From assembly GCA_019307545.1 (NCBI GenBank), contig JAFDJI010000015.1, positions 1 through 17,728 of the forward strand: 17,728 bases of DNA, in the 5' to 3' direction. A program made the translations under genes and the position numbers. This document shows positions 8,757 to 15,483 of the stretch, piece by piece. Within the stretch, counting starts at the first letter, position 1, and each line of letters opens with the position of its first letter. The notes beneath the pieces were generated by a model. It was not told where the DNA came from. It did not search any database and saw only the letters and a program-made list of their open reading frames with translations. Origin of the DNA: Deltaproteobacteria bacterium. GTDB lineage: Bacteria; Myxococcota_A; UBA796; GCA-2862545.

Positions 8757-10260
8757 CCCGTGTGCTGTCTGCGGGGTCGCCGGGAGTGCACGGCGAATCT
8801 CCCCCCGTCGCCCCACCGCCGTGCCACCACAAGGAGCGCCCCCTGCGCCGTGTGACGAGTGCCCACAGGGCGGGCAGGACCGGCCAGAAGGGCGCCACGC
8901 CACCCGCTCCGCTGCACGCACACGCGCCGCCGGTCTCCGGGTAGAGGGCCTCCAGCAGCGCGTCCAGGTCCAACTCGCCGTAGCCGTAGACCGGGTGGTG
9001 ACCGCTCTCGTCGTGGGTCACCAGGGGGGAGGGGCGCGCGGTCTCCATCAGCAGGGCGCGAACCTCAGTGGCAGTCAGGTCCGGCTCGACGGACAGGATC
9101 CAGCCGGCCACCCCGGACACTACCGGCGCCGCAGCGCTGGTGCCGCCGAAGGTCTCTGTGTATCCACCGCTGTGCGAGGTGGTCACCGTCGCCGAGGGGG
9201 CCGCCAGGTCCACGGTGGCGCCCTCGTTGGTGTAGGCGGTGGGGTTGCCGTAGCGGTCGGTGGCGCCGACGCAGAGCACCTCGTCCATGGCCTGCAGTTC
9301 GTCGTCCTCGATGACCCGGTCGTCGTTGCCGGCCGCGAAGACAACGACGGAGCCCAGTCCGCCGCGGGTCTCGGAGGCGGCGCGCCGGATCACCGCGGCG
9401 AGCGGGGCGGGCACGGGGATGCTCTCGACGTAGCCCCAGGAGTTGCTGATCACCGCGGCCCCGCTGTCGATGGCGTGCTCGAAGGCCGCGACATCACTGT
9501 GCAGCGCCCCGGCACCCTCGCCGAGGAGCTTGATGGGCACCAGGGTGCACCCGGGGCAGAAGCCCACGATGCCCTCGCCGTTGTTGGCGCGGGCGCCGAC
9601 GATGCCGGCGACCGCCGGGCCGTGCTCGTCACACACCACCTCGGCGCCGTCGAAACAGAACTCGCCGGGGTCGGGGGAGGGGTCGTCGTCGTCGGCGTAG
9701 GCGTCGTAGGGGTCCGCGATGCCCGCCGCCAGGTCCGGGTGGGCGATCTCGATGCCCGAGTCCACCACCGCCACCGGGACGGTGGGGTCTCCAAAGGAGA
9801 TCTCCCACAGGGCCTCGGTGCCCAACAGCTCGTGGTACCACTGGCCGGGGTAGCGCGGGTCGTCCAGCGCGACATCGTATGGACGCCGCGGGAGCAGCAG
9901 GTCCGGGAGCACCGACGCCACCGCCGGATGGCCGGCCCAGCGGCGACACACATCGAGGGCGTCCTCGCCGGGATGGGCCGGAATCCACCAGGTTCGCTCG
10001 GAGGACCCCAGGGCCGTCCCCTCCGCGCGCAGCTCTGGCGGCGGTTCCACCCCGGGTCGGAGGGCCAACACCGCCGCGCCCAGGGCATCCACCTCGACCT
10101 TCCGGGGGGATTCGAAGCGCAGTCGCAGCGCGCCGGGGCCGAGGTCGGGCCGGGCCCCCACCACCACTGGCTCATTGGCGGCGTTCCACGCGAGCGTCGT
10201 CGCCGAGGCCGAGGCCACCAGGGGAAAGAGGGCCGACAGGACCGCGAAAAGAGCCGCCAT
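8746..10260 (-). CDS. Exported S8 subtilisin-like serine protease with MYXO-CTERM-like tail
   Basis: This is a 504-residue exported serine protease. Residues 1-20 form a signal peptide ending ASASA. A propeptide of about 100 residues ends in a segment typical of subtilase prodomains (HPAVASVLPDLLLPRRP). The catalytic domain carries the triad Asp167 (VAVVDSGIEIAHPDL), His213 (DEHGPAVAGIVGA) and Ser375 (GGTSAAAPVVSG), plus the oxyanion Asn in ISNSWG. The C-terminus has ETGGACACSG, a hydrophobic stretch and RRRGR, as in MYXO-CTERM surface-sorting signals, but 29 more residues follow before the stop, overlapping the convergent aminotransferase gene. The start at 10260 has no clear ribosome binding site; an in-frame TTG 15 bases upstream would also give a signal peptide. 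It is divergent from the HmuY-like gene across 46 bases, so regulation may be shared. Confidence 0.94.
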   Translation of the reverse strand: MAALFAVLSALFPLVASASATTLAWNAANEPVVVGARPDLGPGALRLRFESPRKVEVDALGAAVLALRPGVEPPPELRAEGTALGSSERTWWIPAHPGEDALDVCRRWAGHPAVASVLPDLLLPRRPYDVALDDPRYPGQWYHELLGTEALWEISFGDPTVPVAVVDSGIEIAHPDLAAGIADPYDAYADDDDPSPDPGEFCFDGAEVVCDEHGPAVAGIVGARANNGEGIVGFCPGCTLVPIKLLGEGAGALHSDVAAFEHAIDSGAAVISNSWGYVESIPVPAPLAAVIRRAASETRGGLGSVVVFAAGNDDRVIEDDELQAMDEVLCVGATDRYGNPTAYTNEGATVDLAAPSATVTTSHSGGYTETFGGTSAAAPVVSGVAGWILSVEPDLTATEVRALLMETARPSPLVTHDESGHHPVYGYGELDLDALLEALYPETGGACACSGAGGVAPFWPVLPALWALVTRRRGRSLWWHGGGATGGDSPCTPGDPADSTRAMR

Positions 10261-10306
10261 GGCTGAGACGAGTAACAATGGCGTGATGCGTTCACCAGAG
10301 GTTCCG

Positions 10307-11020
10307 ATGCGCGTTCTGTTCCTCCTTCCCCTGGCGCTGGCCGTCTCCTGCACCGGCGAGCCGGACCCCATCTGCACCGACCCGGTCGAACCACCCTGCG
10401 TGGACGAGATGATCCTCGACCTGTCGCTCCAGGAGGACGTGAGCGGAGGGGCGGTGACGAACACGGCGGACGGCGACGGCTGGATCACGAACATCGATGC
10501 CAGCGCAGGGGGCTATGCCCAGGCTGCCAACAACCCCTGGGTCTACGTCCGGTTCACCGACGAGGGGGCTCAGCGGGTCGACATCGACGACGAGGCGGCC
10601 CTGGAGTCGATGGAGTGGCACCTGGCGGCGCGCCGCTTCATCCTGCGCCTCAACGGCGGCACCTCGGGGCCATCGTGTGTGGGCGGGGCGGCGTTCCTGG
10701 AAGCCACCTACGAGTCGCTCACCGAGGTTTCCGAGGACCAGGTCTTCTACACCGACGACTTCTACACGGCCGACTGCACGATCATCAACGACAGCTCTGG
10801 TTTGCCGGGCAGCCCCCAGGTTGTGCTGGCGCCGTGGTGGTCCTACGCCGGGTGCGTGGCCACCAGCGACGTGCCGTTCCTGATCCAGCTCGACGACGCC
10901 CGGGTGCTCAAGCTGGTGGTCGACGCCTACTACGGCAGCGGCCAGGACGACTGCAACACCTCGGACGTCCCCGGAGAGCAGAGCGCCCGCTTCATGATCC
11001 GCTGGGCGTTCCTGCAGTGA
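10307..11020 (+). CDS. HmuY-like putative haem-binding lipoprotein
   Basis: This is a 237-residue lipoprotein. The ATG at 10307 has AGAGG five bases upstream; another in-frame ATG lies at 10286. The signal MRVLFLLPLALAVSC ends in a lipobox with Cys15 as the lipid anchor. The mature part resembles the HmuY family: a strand-rich domain with WVYVRFTDEG, then MEWHLAARRFILRLNGG (Trp104 to the NGG at 116-118) followed by TSGP, the family's most recognisable stretch (normally WDlafrry..NGGtSG). HmuY of Porphyromonas gingivalis is a surface haem-binding lipoprotein that acts alongside secreted proteases. Haem binding here is inferred from family likeness; axial ligands cannot be assigned by eye. The stop codon overlaps the start of the metalloprotease gene, indicating translational coupling. 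Confidence 0.72.
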   Translation: MRVLFLLPLALAVSCTGEPDPICTDPVEPPCVDEMILDLSLQEDVSGGAVTNTADGDGWITNIDASAGGYAQAANNPWVYVRFTDEGAQRVDIDDEAALESMEWHLAARRFILRLNGGTSGPSCVGGAAFLEATYESLTEVSEDQVFYTDDFYTADCTIINDSSGLPGSPQVVLAPWWSYAGCVATSDVPFLIQLDDARVLKLVVDAYYGSGQDDCNTSDVPGEQSARFMIRWAFLQ

Positions 11021-12417
11021 GGACTGTGGGGCTGACCCTGGCCCTTCTGGGCGCCCCGGTCCCGGCGACCGCCTCGCGACCGACCGAGGGTGGCCTCTGG
11101 GCCTTCGAGCCGTCGGACGTGGTGGAGCATCTCGACGACGCCAGCGGGTTGGTCCGCGTGCATTACAGCACCGATGGACCCAACCAGACCCTGCTCGCCG
11201 ACGGCGACATGGACGGCCTACCCGACTTCGCCCAGGACGTCGCCGCGCGCGCCGCCGAGGTGCTGGCCTTCTACGAGACCGACCTGGGCCTCCGCCCACC
11301 GGTGTCCGAGTCCGACCTGGGGCTGGGTTCTCTGGGTGGCAGCTATGCCTTCGACTTCTACCTGGTCGACTTCGGCGGCTCGGCCGACGGCCTGTTCGCC
11401 GTGGACGGGTGCTCGAGCGTGCCACTGCACTGTGCCGGGCACATGGTCATGGAGAACGATTTTTCCGGCTACGGCTACCCGAGCCTGGCGGTCGCGGTGG
11501 AGGTGCTTACCTCCCACGAGCTGTTCCACGCGGTCCAGAGCGCGTATGACGGCGACCTGCCGGTGTGGATTTCCGAGGGCACCGCCGTGTGGGGAGAACG
11601 GCAGTTCGACCCCTCCTCCCTGGATTTCCTCTGGTTCGCCGACGCCTACCTCGACGATACCGGACGCTCCCTCGACCGACCGCCGGTCGGGCCAGTGCCC
11701 ACGTTCGCCTACGCGACGGCCCTGTGGTGGGACTTCCTGACAACGCGCCACGACCCGGACCTGATGCACGAGCTGCTTCTGGCCCTCGAGCGCACCTCGA
11801 GCGAGCCCCAGGACGCACTGGTCGCGATGGTGACGGTCCTCGAGGTCCGCGGCGACAGCATCGAGGACGCTTTTTCCACCTTCGCACGCTGGAACCTGGC
11901 GACCGGACGCCGCGCGGGGGTCGCCGAGAGCCATGCCTATGCGGCGGATCTGTCGGGGGTGACCGCCGAGGTCGAAGGGGTGACGATCGACGACGAGAAC
12001 CGCTTCTACCCCCTCGCCGCCACCTACTACCGCCTTGATCACCCAGGTGGACAGTTGTGGTTCACGGCGGACGAGATCGAGCCCGGCTTGGTCTTCTCGC
12101 TGCACGCCGTGGCCGACGGGTCGGCGGATGGCCCGGTCGAGGACGCGCTCGAGATCTGGCCGGCGGACGGGGATACGCGGGAGATTAGCGGCGATGAGGT
12201 GCTTTCCGCGGGGGGCTACTGGCTGGTGGGCACCAACGCGCAGCTCGCGGAGCAGTCCACTCGCACCCGGGTCTGCCTGGGTCCGGAGGACGACGTCCTG
12301 GCGTGCCTCCCAGTCGAACCGGAGGAGGAGGGCGGGTGCGGGTGCGACGGCACTTCGGGTACGCCGGGGCTGGGGCTGTGGCTGGTTCCGCTCGTCGCGC
12401 TCCGGCGCCGCAACTAG
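11017..12417 (+). CDS. MXAN_6640-type putative metalloprotease with MYXO-CTERM
   Basis: This is a 466-residue exported zinc metalloprotease. The GTG at 11017 overlaps the upstream stop as GTGA; a second GTG lies nine bases on. Residues 1-20 form a signal peptide. The zinc motif HELFH (His167, Glu168, His171) is followed by WISEGTAVWGE, where Glu187 is the likely third ligand, as in gluzincins. An early segment, TLLADGDMDGLPDFAQDVA, is typical of this myxobacterial family. The C-terminus is a textbook MYXO-CTERM: acidic linker, GGCGCDG, a hydrophobic stretch and a final RRRN. That signal is believed to be cut and anchored at the cell surface by a myxosortase, not seen in this window. Coupling to the HmuY-like lipoprotein suggests the two act together; the natural substrate is unknown. 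Confidence 0.88.
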   Translation: MRTVGLTLALLGAPVPATASRPTEGGLWAFEPSDVVEHLDDASGLVRVHYSTDGPNQTLLADGDMDGLPDFAQDVAARAAEVLAFYETDLGLRPPVSESDLGLGSLGGSYAFDFYLVDFGGSADGLFAVDGCSSVPLHCAGHMVMENDFSGYGYPSLAVAVEVLTSHELFHAVQSAYDGDLPVWISEGTAVWGERQFDPSSLDFLWFADAYLDDTGRSLDRPPVGPVPTFAYATALWWDFLTTRHDPDLMHELLLALERTSSEPQDALVAMVTVLEVRGDSIEDAFSTFARWNLATGRRAGVAESHAYAADLSGVTAEVEGVTIDDENRFYPLAATYYRLDHPGGQLWFTADEIEPGLVFSLHAVADGSADGPVEDALEIWPADGDTREISGDEVLSAGGYWLVGTNAQLAEQSTRTRVCLGPEDDVLACLPVEPEEEGGCGCDGTSGTPGLGLWLVPLVALRRRN

Positions 12418-12459
12418 CGGACAAAATCTGACCGGTCCGGCCCATGTCGTGTCCACATG
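12418..12459 (+). repeat. Left copy of a 42-base direct repeat ending in ATG
   Basis: This copy matches 13549-13590 at 32 of 42 positions without gaps, and both end in ATG. Here it starts directly after the metalloprotease stop and leads into no credible gene. A second homologous block follows one base later (12461-12488, matching 13670-13698 at 25 of 28 aligned bases), whereas in the right copy the blocks are 79 bases apart. The left copy therefore looks like the broken beginning of a duplicated nuclease-like gene. Confidence 0.75.
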
Positions 12460-12495
12460 CCCACCGCATCGCGCGACACAACCGGGCGAGGGACC

Positions 12496-13467
12496 TCAGG
12501 CCTCGATGATGTCGAACAGGTGGTCGAGGGTGGGTGTCGCTACGCCCGATTGCTCGATGAGCACCCGAAGCTGACGGCACAGTTGGGCCATCTCCGGGCG
12601 GGCCACCGCGGCGTGCCCGGCGAGGGCGACCTCTCCCAGACGTGAGGTCAGCGTCCGCTTCACCTTGATGCGCAGCAACGCGTTGGGGAGGAAGGGCGTG
12701 AGCCGGAGTTGCCAGGGAAGGATCGGGATGCGGAGGGCGCGGAGCACGCGAAGGCCCTCCCGGAGGCCGTCGATAGACGCGGTGATCAGGTCTGGCCGGC
12801 CAGCCAGGGTCTTGATGTCCCCGTCGACGGCGTAGAGCGCACCACCGAGCGGCAGGACCAGCACCGCATGGGTCTTGAGCCAAGCGTCGACGTCCGAGGG
12901 GAGGTCGGGCTGGATGCCCGCAGACGCCAGGATTGCCGCGACCTCTTCCAGCCGGGTCGTGCGGCGGCGATCCGGCTCGCCGAGCACGACCTTCATCTCG
13001 CCGGGCTCACCCAAGGCGTGGCAGATCTTGTGGCCCTCCCGGTACCCCCCGGCCCCAACGAACCCGAGCAGCACCCGTTCGGCGCCGATCACCTCCGCCA
13101 TCTCCTCGGCACCGGTCACGTTGTTGCCGAGGAAGGCCACGGTGGGCACGTGCCGGTTCGCGGCCAGCGTCGGCAGCACGCTGGGCACCTGGGACCGCTG
13201 CATCACCACCAGGACGAGGTCGTACACGTCGTCGGGCTCGAGGGACTCGACGAGGTCCACCTGAGCAGTTCGCGTCGCACCGGTGATCCCGTTCTCGAGG
13301 TGGATGCCGTGCTCCCGCAACTCCTCCAGGCGCTTGCCTCTCGCGAGCAGCTTCACTTCGTGGGGGGAGTCCGCGAGGAGGGACGCGGTGATGCTGCCGA
13401 GCACCCCGGCTCCATAGACGAGGACCTTCTTCCGTGTTCCGCCCTCTTCCCCGATGCCATTCGCCAT
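12496..13467 (-). CDS. Ketopantoate-reductase-like NAD(P)-dependent oxidoreductase
   Basis: This is a 323-residue protein of the ApbA/PanE superfamily. The ATG at 13467 follows GGAGG with a five-base gap, better than an in-frame ATG at 13500. The N-terminal Rossmann motif is VLVYGAGVLGSITASLLA, followed by LLARGKRLEEL, the family's LVVMQRSQ and FLGNNVTG segments, and an all-helical C-terminal domain ending SGVATPTLDHL. Family members reduce 2-oxo acids, classically 2-dehydropantoate to pantoate for coenzyme A. The catalytic-lysine region reads WLKTHAVLVLPLGG (Lys198); the asparagines found four and eight residues after the lysine in E. coli PanE are absent, so a different substrate is likely and no symbol is given. 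The gene stands alone between two direct repeats and may be a cassette. Confidence 0.84.
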   Translation of the reverse strand: MANGIGEEGGTRKKVLVYGAGVLGSITASLLADSPHEVKLLARGKRLEELREHGIHLENGITGATRTAQVDLVESLEPDDVYDLVLVVMQRSQVPSVLPTLAANRHVPTVAFLGNNVTGAEEMAEVIGAERVLLGFVGAGGYREGHKICHALGEPGEMKVVLGEPDRRRTTRLEEVAAILASAGIQPDLPSDVDAWLKTHAVLVLPLGGALYAVDGDIKTLAGRPDLITASIDGLREGLRVLRALRIPILPWQLRLTPFLPNALLRIKVKRTLTSRLGEVALAGHAAVARPEMAQLCRQLRVLIEQSGVATPTLDHLFDIIEA

Positions 13468-13548
13468 CGCGTCCTCCAGAACGTGCTCGACCCGCACCAT
13501 ACACGCAACGTGATCGCGGAGCAGGGCGTCGGCGAGGACTGCCGATGG

Positions 13549-13590
13549 CGGACAGAATCTGGTCGGTTCGGTCGATATCGTGTGCGTATG
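13549..13590 (+). promoter_or_regulatory. Right copy of the 42-base repeat; putative promoter of the nuclease-like gene
   Basis: This copy ends in the ATG (13588) of the nuclease-like gene. No ribosome binding site precedes that ATG. A -10-like TATCGT lies only six bases upstream, the spacing expected for a leaderless transcript that starts at or next to the ATG. Its matching bases in the left copy (12418-12459) include the TCGTGT part. The promoter role is inferred. Confidence 0.45.
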
Positions 13591-14031
13591 GCTGCTTCCG
13601 ATCCCTGGCTCCTGCTGGTCCTGTGCCTGGTGCTCCTGTGCCTGGCGCTGTTGGGGTGGCGGCGGGCCTCCACCCGCATCGCGCGCAACAACCGGGCACG
13701 GCAGCGAGTGGCCGAGGCGGGTGAGGCCGGAGCCGAAGCGGTGCTGTACCGCGCCGGCTACCGGGTACTCGACCGGCAGGTGACCGGCAGGTGGCTCCTG
13801 TGGGTCGACGGCGAGGTGCACGAGGTGCGCAACCGTGCCGACCTGCTCGTGTCCCGGGCGGGGCGCCGGTTCGTCGCCGAGGTGAAGACCGGGGAGCACG
13901 CCCCCGACCCCCGCAACCCCGCGACCCGCCGCCAGCTACTCGAATACGCCCTCGCCTTTCCCGCCCACGGAGTGCTGCTGGTGGACATGGAGTCCCGCCG
14001 CATCCACGAGGTGGATTTCCCACCCCGCTAG
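13588..14031 (+). CDS. Membrane-anchored PD-(D/E)XK nuclease-like protein
   Basis: This is a 147-residue protein. Residues about 6-24 form one Leu-rich transmembrane helix (PWLLLVLCLVLLCLALLGW) followed by Arg-rich residues, so the rest should lie in the cytoplasm. A helix (RQRVAEAGEAGAEAVLYRAGY) precedes strands carrying Asp85 (NRADLLV) and Glu98-x-Lys100 (FVAEVKTG), the D-X12-E-X-K pattern of PD-(D/E)XK nucleases, then a helix with QLLEYALAF and strands HGVLLVDM and IHEVDF. The fold resembles restriction-endonuclease-like or Holliday-junction-resolvase-like domains. DNA cleavage is not proven, and the substrate is unknown; membrane anchoring could suit handling of incoming DNA. It is divergent from the ketopantoate-reductase-like gene and its stop lies nine bases from that of the convergent kinase gene. 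A degenerate duplicate of its start lies at 12418. Confidence 0.78.
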   Translation: MAASDPWLLLVLCLVLLCLALLGWRRASTRIARNNRARQRVAEAGEAGAEAVLYRAGYRVLDRQVTGRWLLWVDGEVHEVRNRADLLVSRAGRRFVAEVKTGEHAPDPRNPATRRQLLEYALAFPAHGVLLVDMESRRIHEVDFPPR

Positions 14032-14040
14032 CTACTCCCG

Positions 14041-15231
14041 CTAGTCCTCGCCCTCTTCCCCGTCCGCCTCCAGGACCTTCCGGAAGGGCGAAATGTCCAT
14101 GACCTCGGTATCCGCGTCGTAATCCGGCAGCACCGGGCCCTCTCCTTCAGTCGGCTCCCAGGTCGCCTCCGGCGGCATGGAACCGTCCGCGCTCACCAGG
14201 GTGGTCTCCTCATCGGGGTGGTCGATGAGGGTGTCCTCGTCGTCCCCCTGGGTGAGGGTGGCGCTGCCGAACGGGCCCGAGTCCTCCTGGGAGGCAGGCC
14301 CGTCGAAGGGATGCGCTCCATCTTCGTCGGTCGCGTAGGCGAGGAGTTGCGGCAGCATCTCCCGGGCAACGGGTCCCTTCAGCTTGATGGTGGCCAGGGC
14401 AAGGGCAGCCTCACGGGCCGACGGGAATCGACCATCCCGGTCGCGGGACAGCATGGTGCGGAGGACCGAGGTCAGCTCTGGAGGACCGGGCACCGCCTCC
14501 AGCGCCGTCGCGACGTCCGCGGCGACCACCAGCCTCAGGATCGAGGGCAGGTCTTGCGCCTCGTAGAGGGGACACCCGGTGAGCAACTCGTAGAGGACCG
14601 CAGCGACCGCGAACTGGTCCGCCCGACCATCCAGCACCCGCGCCCGGACCGCTTCGGGTGCCAAAAACCGGGGGCTTCCCTTGACGATGCCGGTAGCGGT
14701 TGTCTCGAACCCGAGCTCCGCTTCCGCCCGTGCGACGCCGAAGTCGGTCACGCACGCCTCTCCGGTGATGGGTCGCAGGAGCAGGTTTCCGGGCTTGATG
14801 TCGCGATGCAGGAAGCTCAGGGGGCGCCTGGGGGCGACGCGCCGGGCCACGGCGTCGAGAGTGTCGAGGATCTGGACCGCCCATTCGACAGCTACCGACG
14901 GGGGGATCGGGCCCAGCCCGGCAAGTAGTCGCCCACCGAGGACCTGGTCCAAGCTCGGCCCGTGCACCCACTCCATCTCCAGGAACAAGTGGCCGTCCAG
15001 AGACTCCACCTTCTGCACCGCGACGACCCCCCGCAACCCCGCGATCAGACTGCCGATCCGGGTCTCGCGGCGGATGGCATCCTCGAAAGTCGACCGGTGC
15101 CCGGCGCCGCGAAACACCTTCACCGCGATCTCGCGGCCCCCGCGCTCGGCGCCCCAGACCTCACCGGTCGAACCGTGCCCGAGGTGTTGGAGCCACCGGT
15201 AGGGCCCCGTCTGCGCGCCAACCCGGATCAC
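14041..15231 (-). CDS. Hanks-type Ser/Thr protein kinase
   Basis: This is a 396-residue soluble kinase. The GTG at 15231 has GGGAGGG eight bases upstream. All core motifs are present: glycine loop LGHGSTGEVWGA, Lys38 (EIAVKVF), the alpha-C Glu in IRRETRI, catalytic HRDIKPGN (His142-Asp144), DFG at Asp163 (VTDFGVARA), an activation segment with TTATGIVKGS and APE, and RADQFAVAAVLYELLTG. It should therefore be active. After about residue 300 comes an acidic, disordered-looking tail with Thr334 (DEDTLID) and Thr343-Thr344 (DEETTLV), resembling phospho-Thr docking sites for FHA domains such as the ETT motif of GarA. No transmembrane helix or sensor domain is visible, so activation may depend on partners. 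Its targets cannot be inferred from the neighbours. It lies 248 bases downstream of the radical SAM gene on the same strand. Confidence 0.97.
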   Translation of the reverse strand: MIRVGAQTGPYRWLQHLGHGSTGEVWGAERGGREIAVKVFRGAGHRSTFEDAIRRETRIGSLIAGLRGVVAVQKVESLDGHLFLEMEWVHGPSLDQVLGGRLLAGLGPIPPSVAVEWAVQILDTLDAVARRVAPRRPLSFLHRDIKPGNLLLRPITGEACVTDFGVARAEAELGFETTATGIVKGSPRFLAPEAVRARVLDGRADQFAVAAVLYELLTGCPLYEAQDLPSILRLVVAADVATALEAVPGPPELTSVLRTMLSRDRDGRFPSAREAALALATIKLKGPVAREMLPQLLAYATDEDGAHPFDGPASQEDSGPFGSATLTQGDDEDTLIDHPDEETTLVSADGSMPPEATWEPTEGEGPVLPDYDADTEVMDISPFRKVLEADGEEGED

Positions 15232-15291
15232 AGCACTCGCCCTCCCGTGTGTAGCCCTTTTACCAGATCCGCTCCCCGCGATGCAGGCGGG

Positions 15292-15483
15292 CTACTCCTC
15301 GAACCGGCCGAGCCCGAGATCATGGAAGTGGCACGGCCTCGTCTGGTCGCGATCCCGGTCCCAAAGGTGGAAGGCGTTCCGCTGGCACTGGGCCCACTCC
15401 GAGCAGCCCGCTGATCGTCCCGTACGCATCCAGGCGCGGTTCCGGAAGAGCTGGTGGTACCTGGATTCGGAAAGGACCGTCAA
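15292..15483 (-). CDS. Candidate small protein coupled to the radical SAM gene
   Basis: A 63-codon frame begins with TTG at 15483, overlapping the radical SAM stop codon as TTGA, and ends at 15292. An internal ATG would give 45 residues. Counting codon positions by hand gives a coding-like pattern: GC about 62% at position 1, 51% at position 2 and 84% at position 3. The peptide is rich in Cys, His, Trp and charged residues in its second half (GCSEWAQC, NAFHLWDRDRDQ, RPCHFHDLG). No family is recognised and there is no ribosome binding site, so translation would depend on coupling. Apart from this frame I see only a 7-base inverted repeat, GTAGCCC/GGGCTAC, at 15251-15295 in the 15232-15479 gap. 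Confidence 0.28.
   Translation of the reverse strand: MTVLSESRYHQLFRNRAWMRTGRSAGCSEWAQCQRNAFHLWDRDRDQTRPCHFHDLGLGRFEE

Noticed and set aside
8821..10266. Long plus-strand frame antisense to the S8 protease
   Set aside because: The minus strand has a full catalytic triad and signal peptide; the antisense frame is repetitive Gly/Ala/Val/His with no motif.
10261..10306. TAACAAT at 10273-10279 as a -10 box for the HmuY-like gene
   Set aside because: No partner -35 element at a proper distance was seen, so the promoter cannot be placed with confidence.
11218..12456. Long minus-strand frame opposite the metalloprotease
   Set aside because: The plus strand has HEXXH, a signal peptide and a MYXO-CTERM tail; the antisense frame lacks any motif.
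12457..12645. A 62-codon frame starting at the ATG of the left repeat copy
   Set aside because: It runs antisense into the ketopantoate-reductase-like gene, shows no motif, and the second repeat block indicates that this is a frame-damaged copy of the nuclease-gene start.
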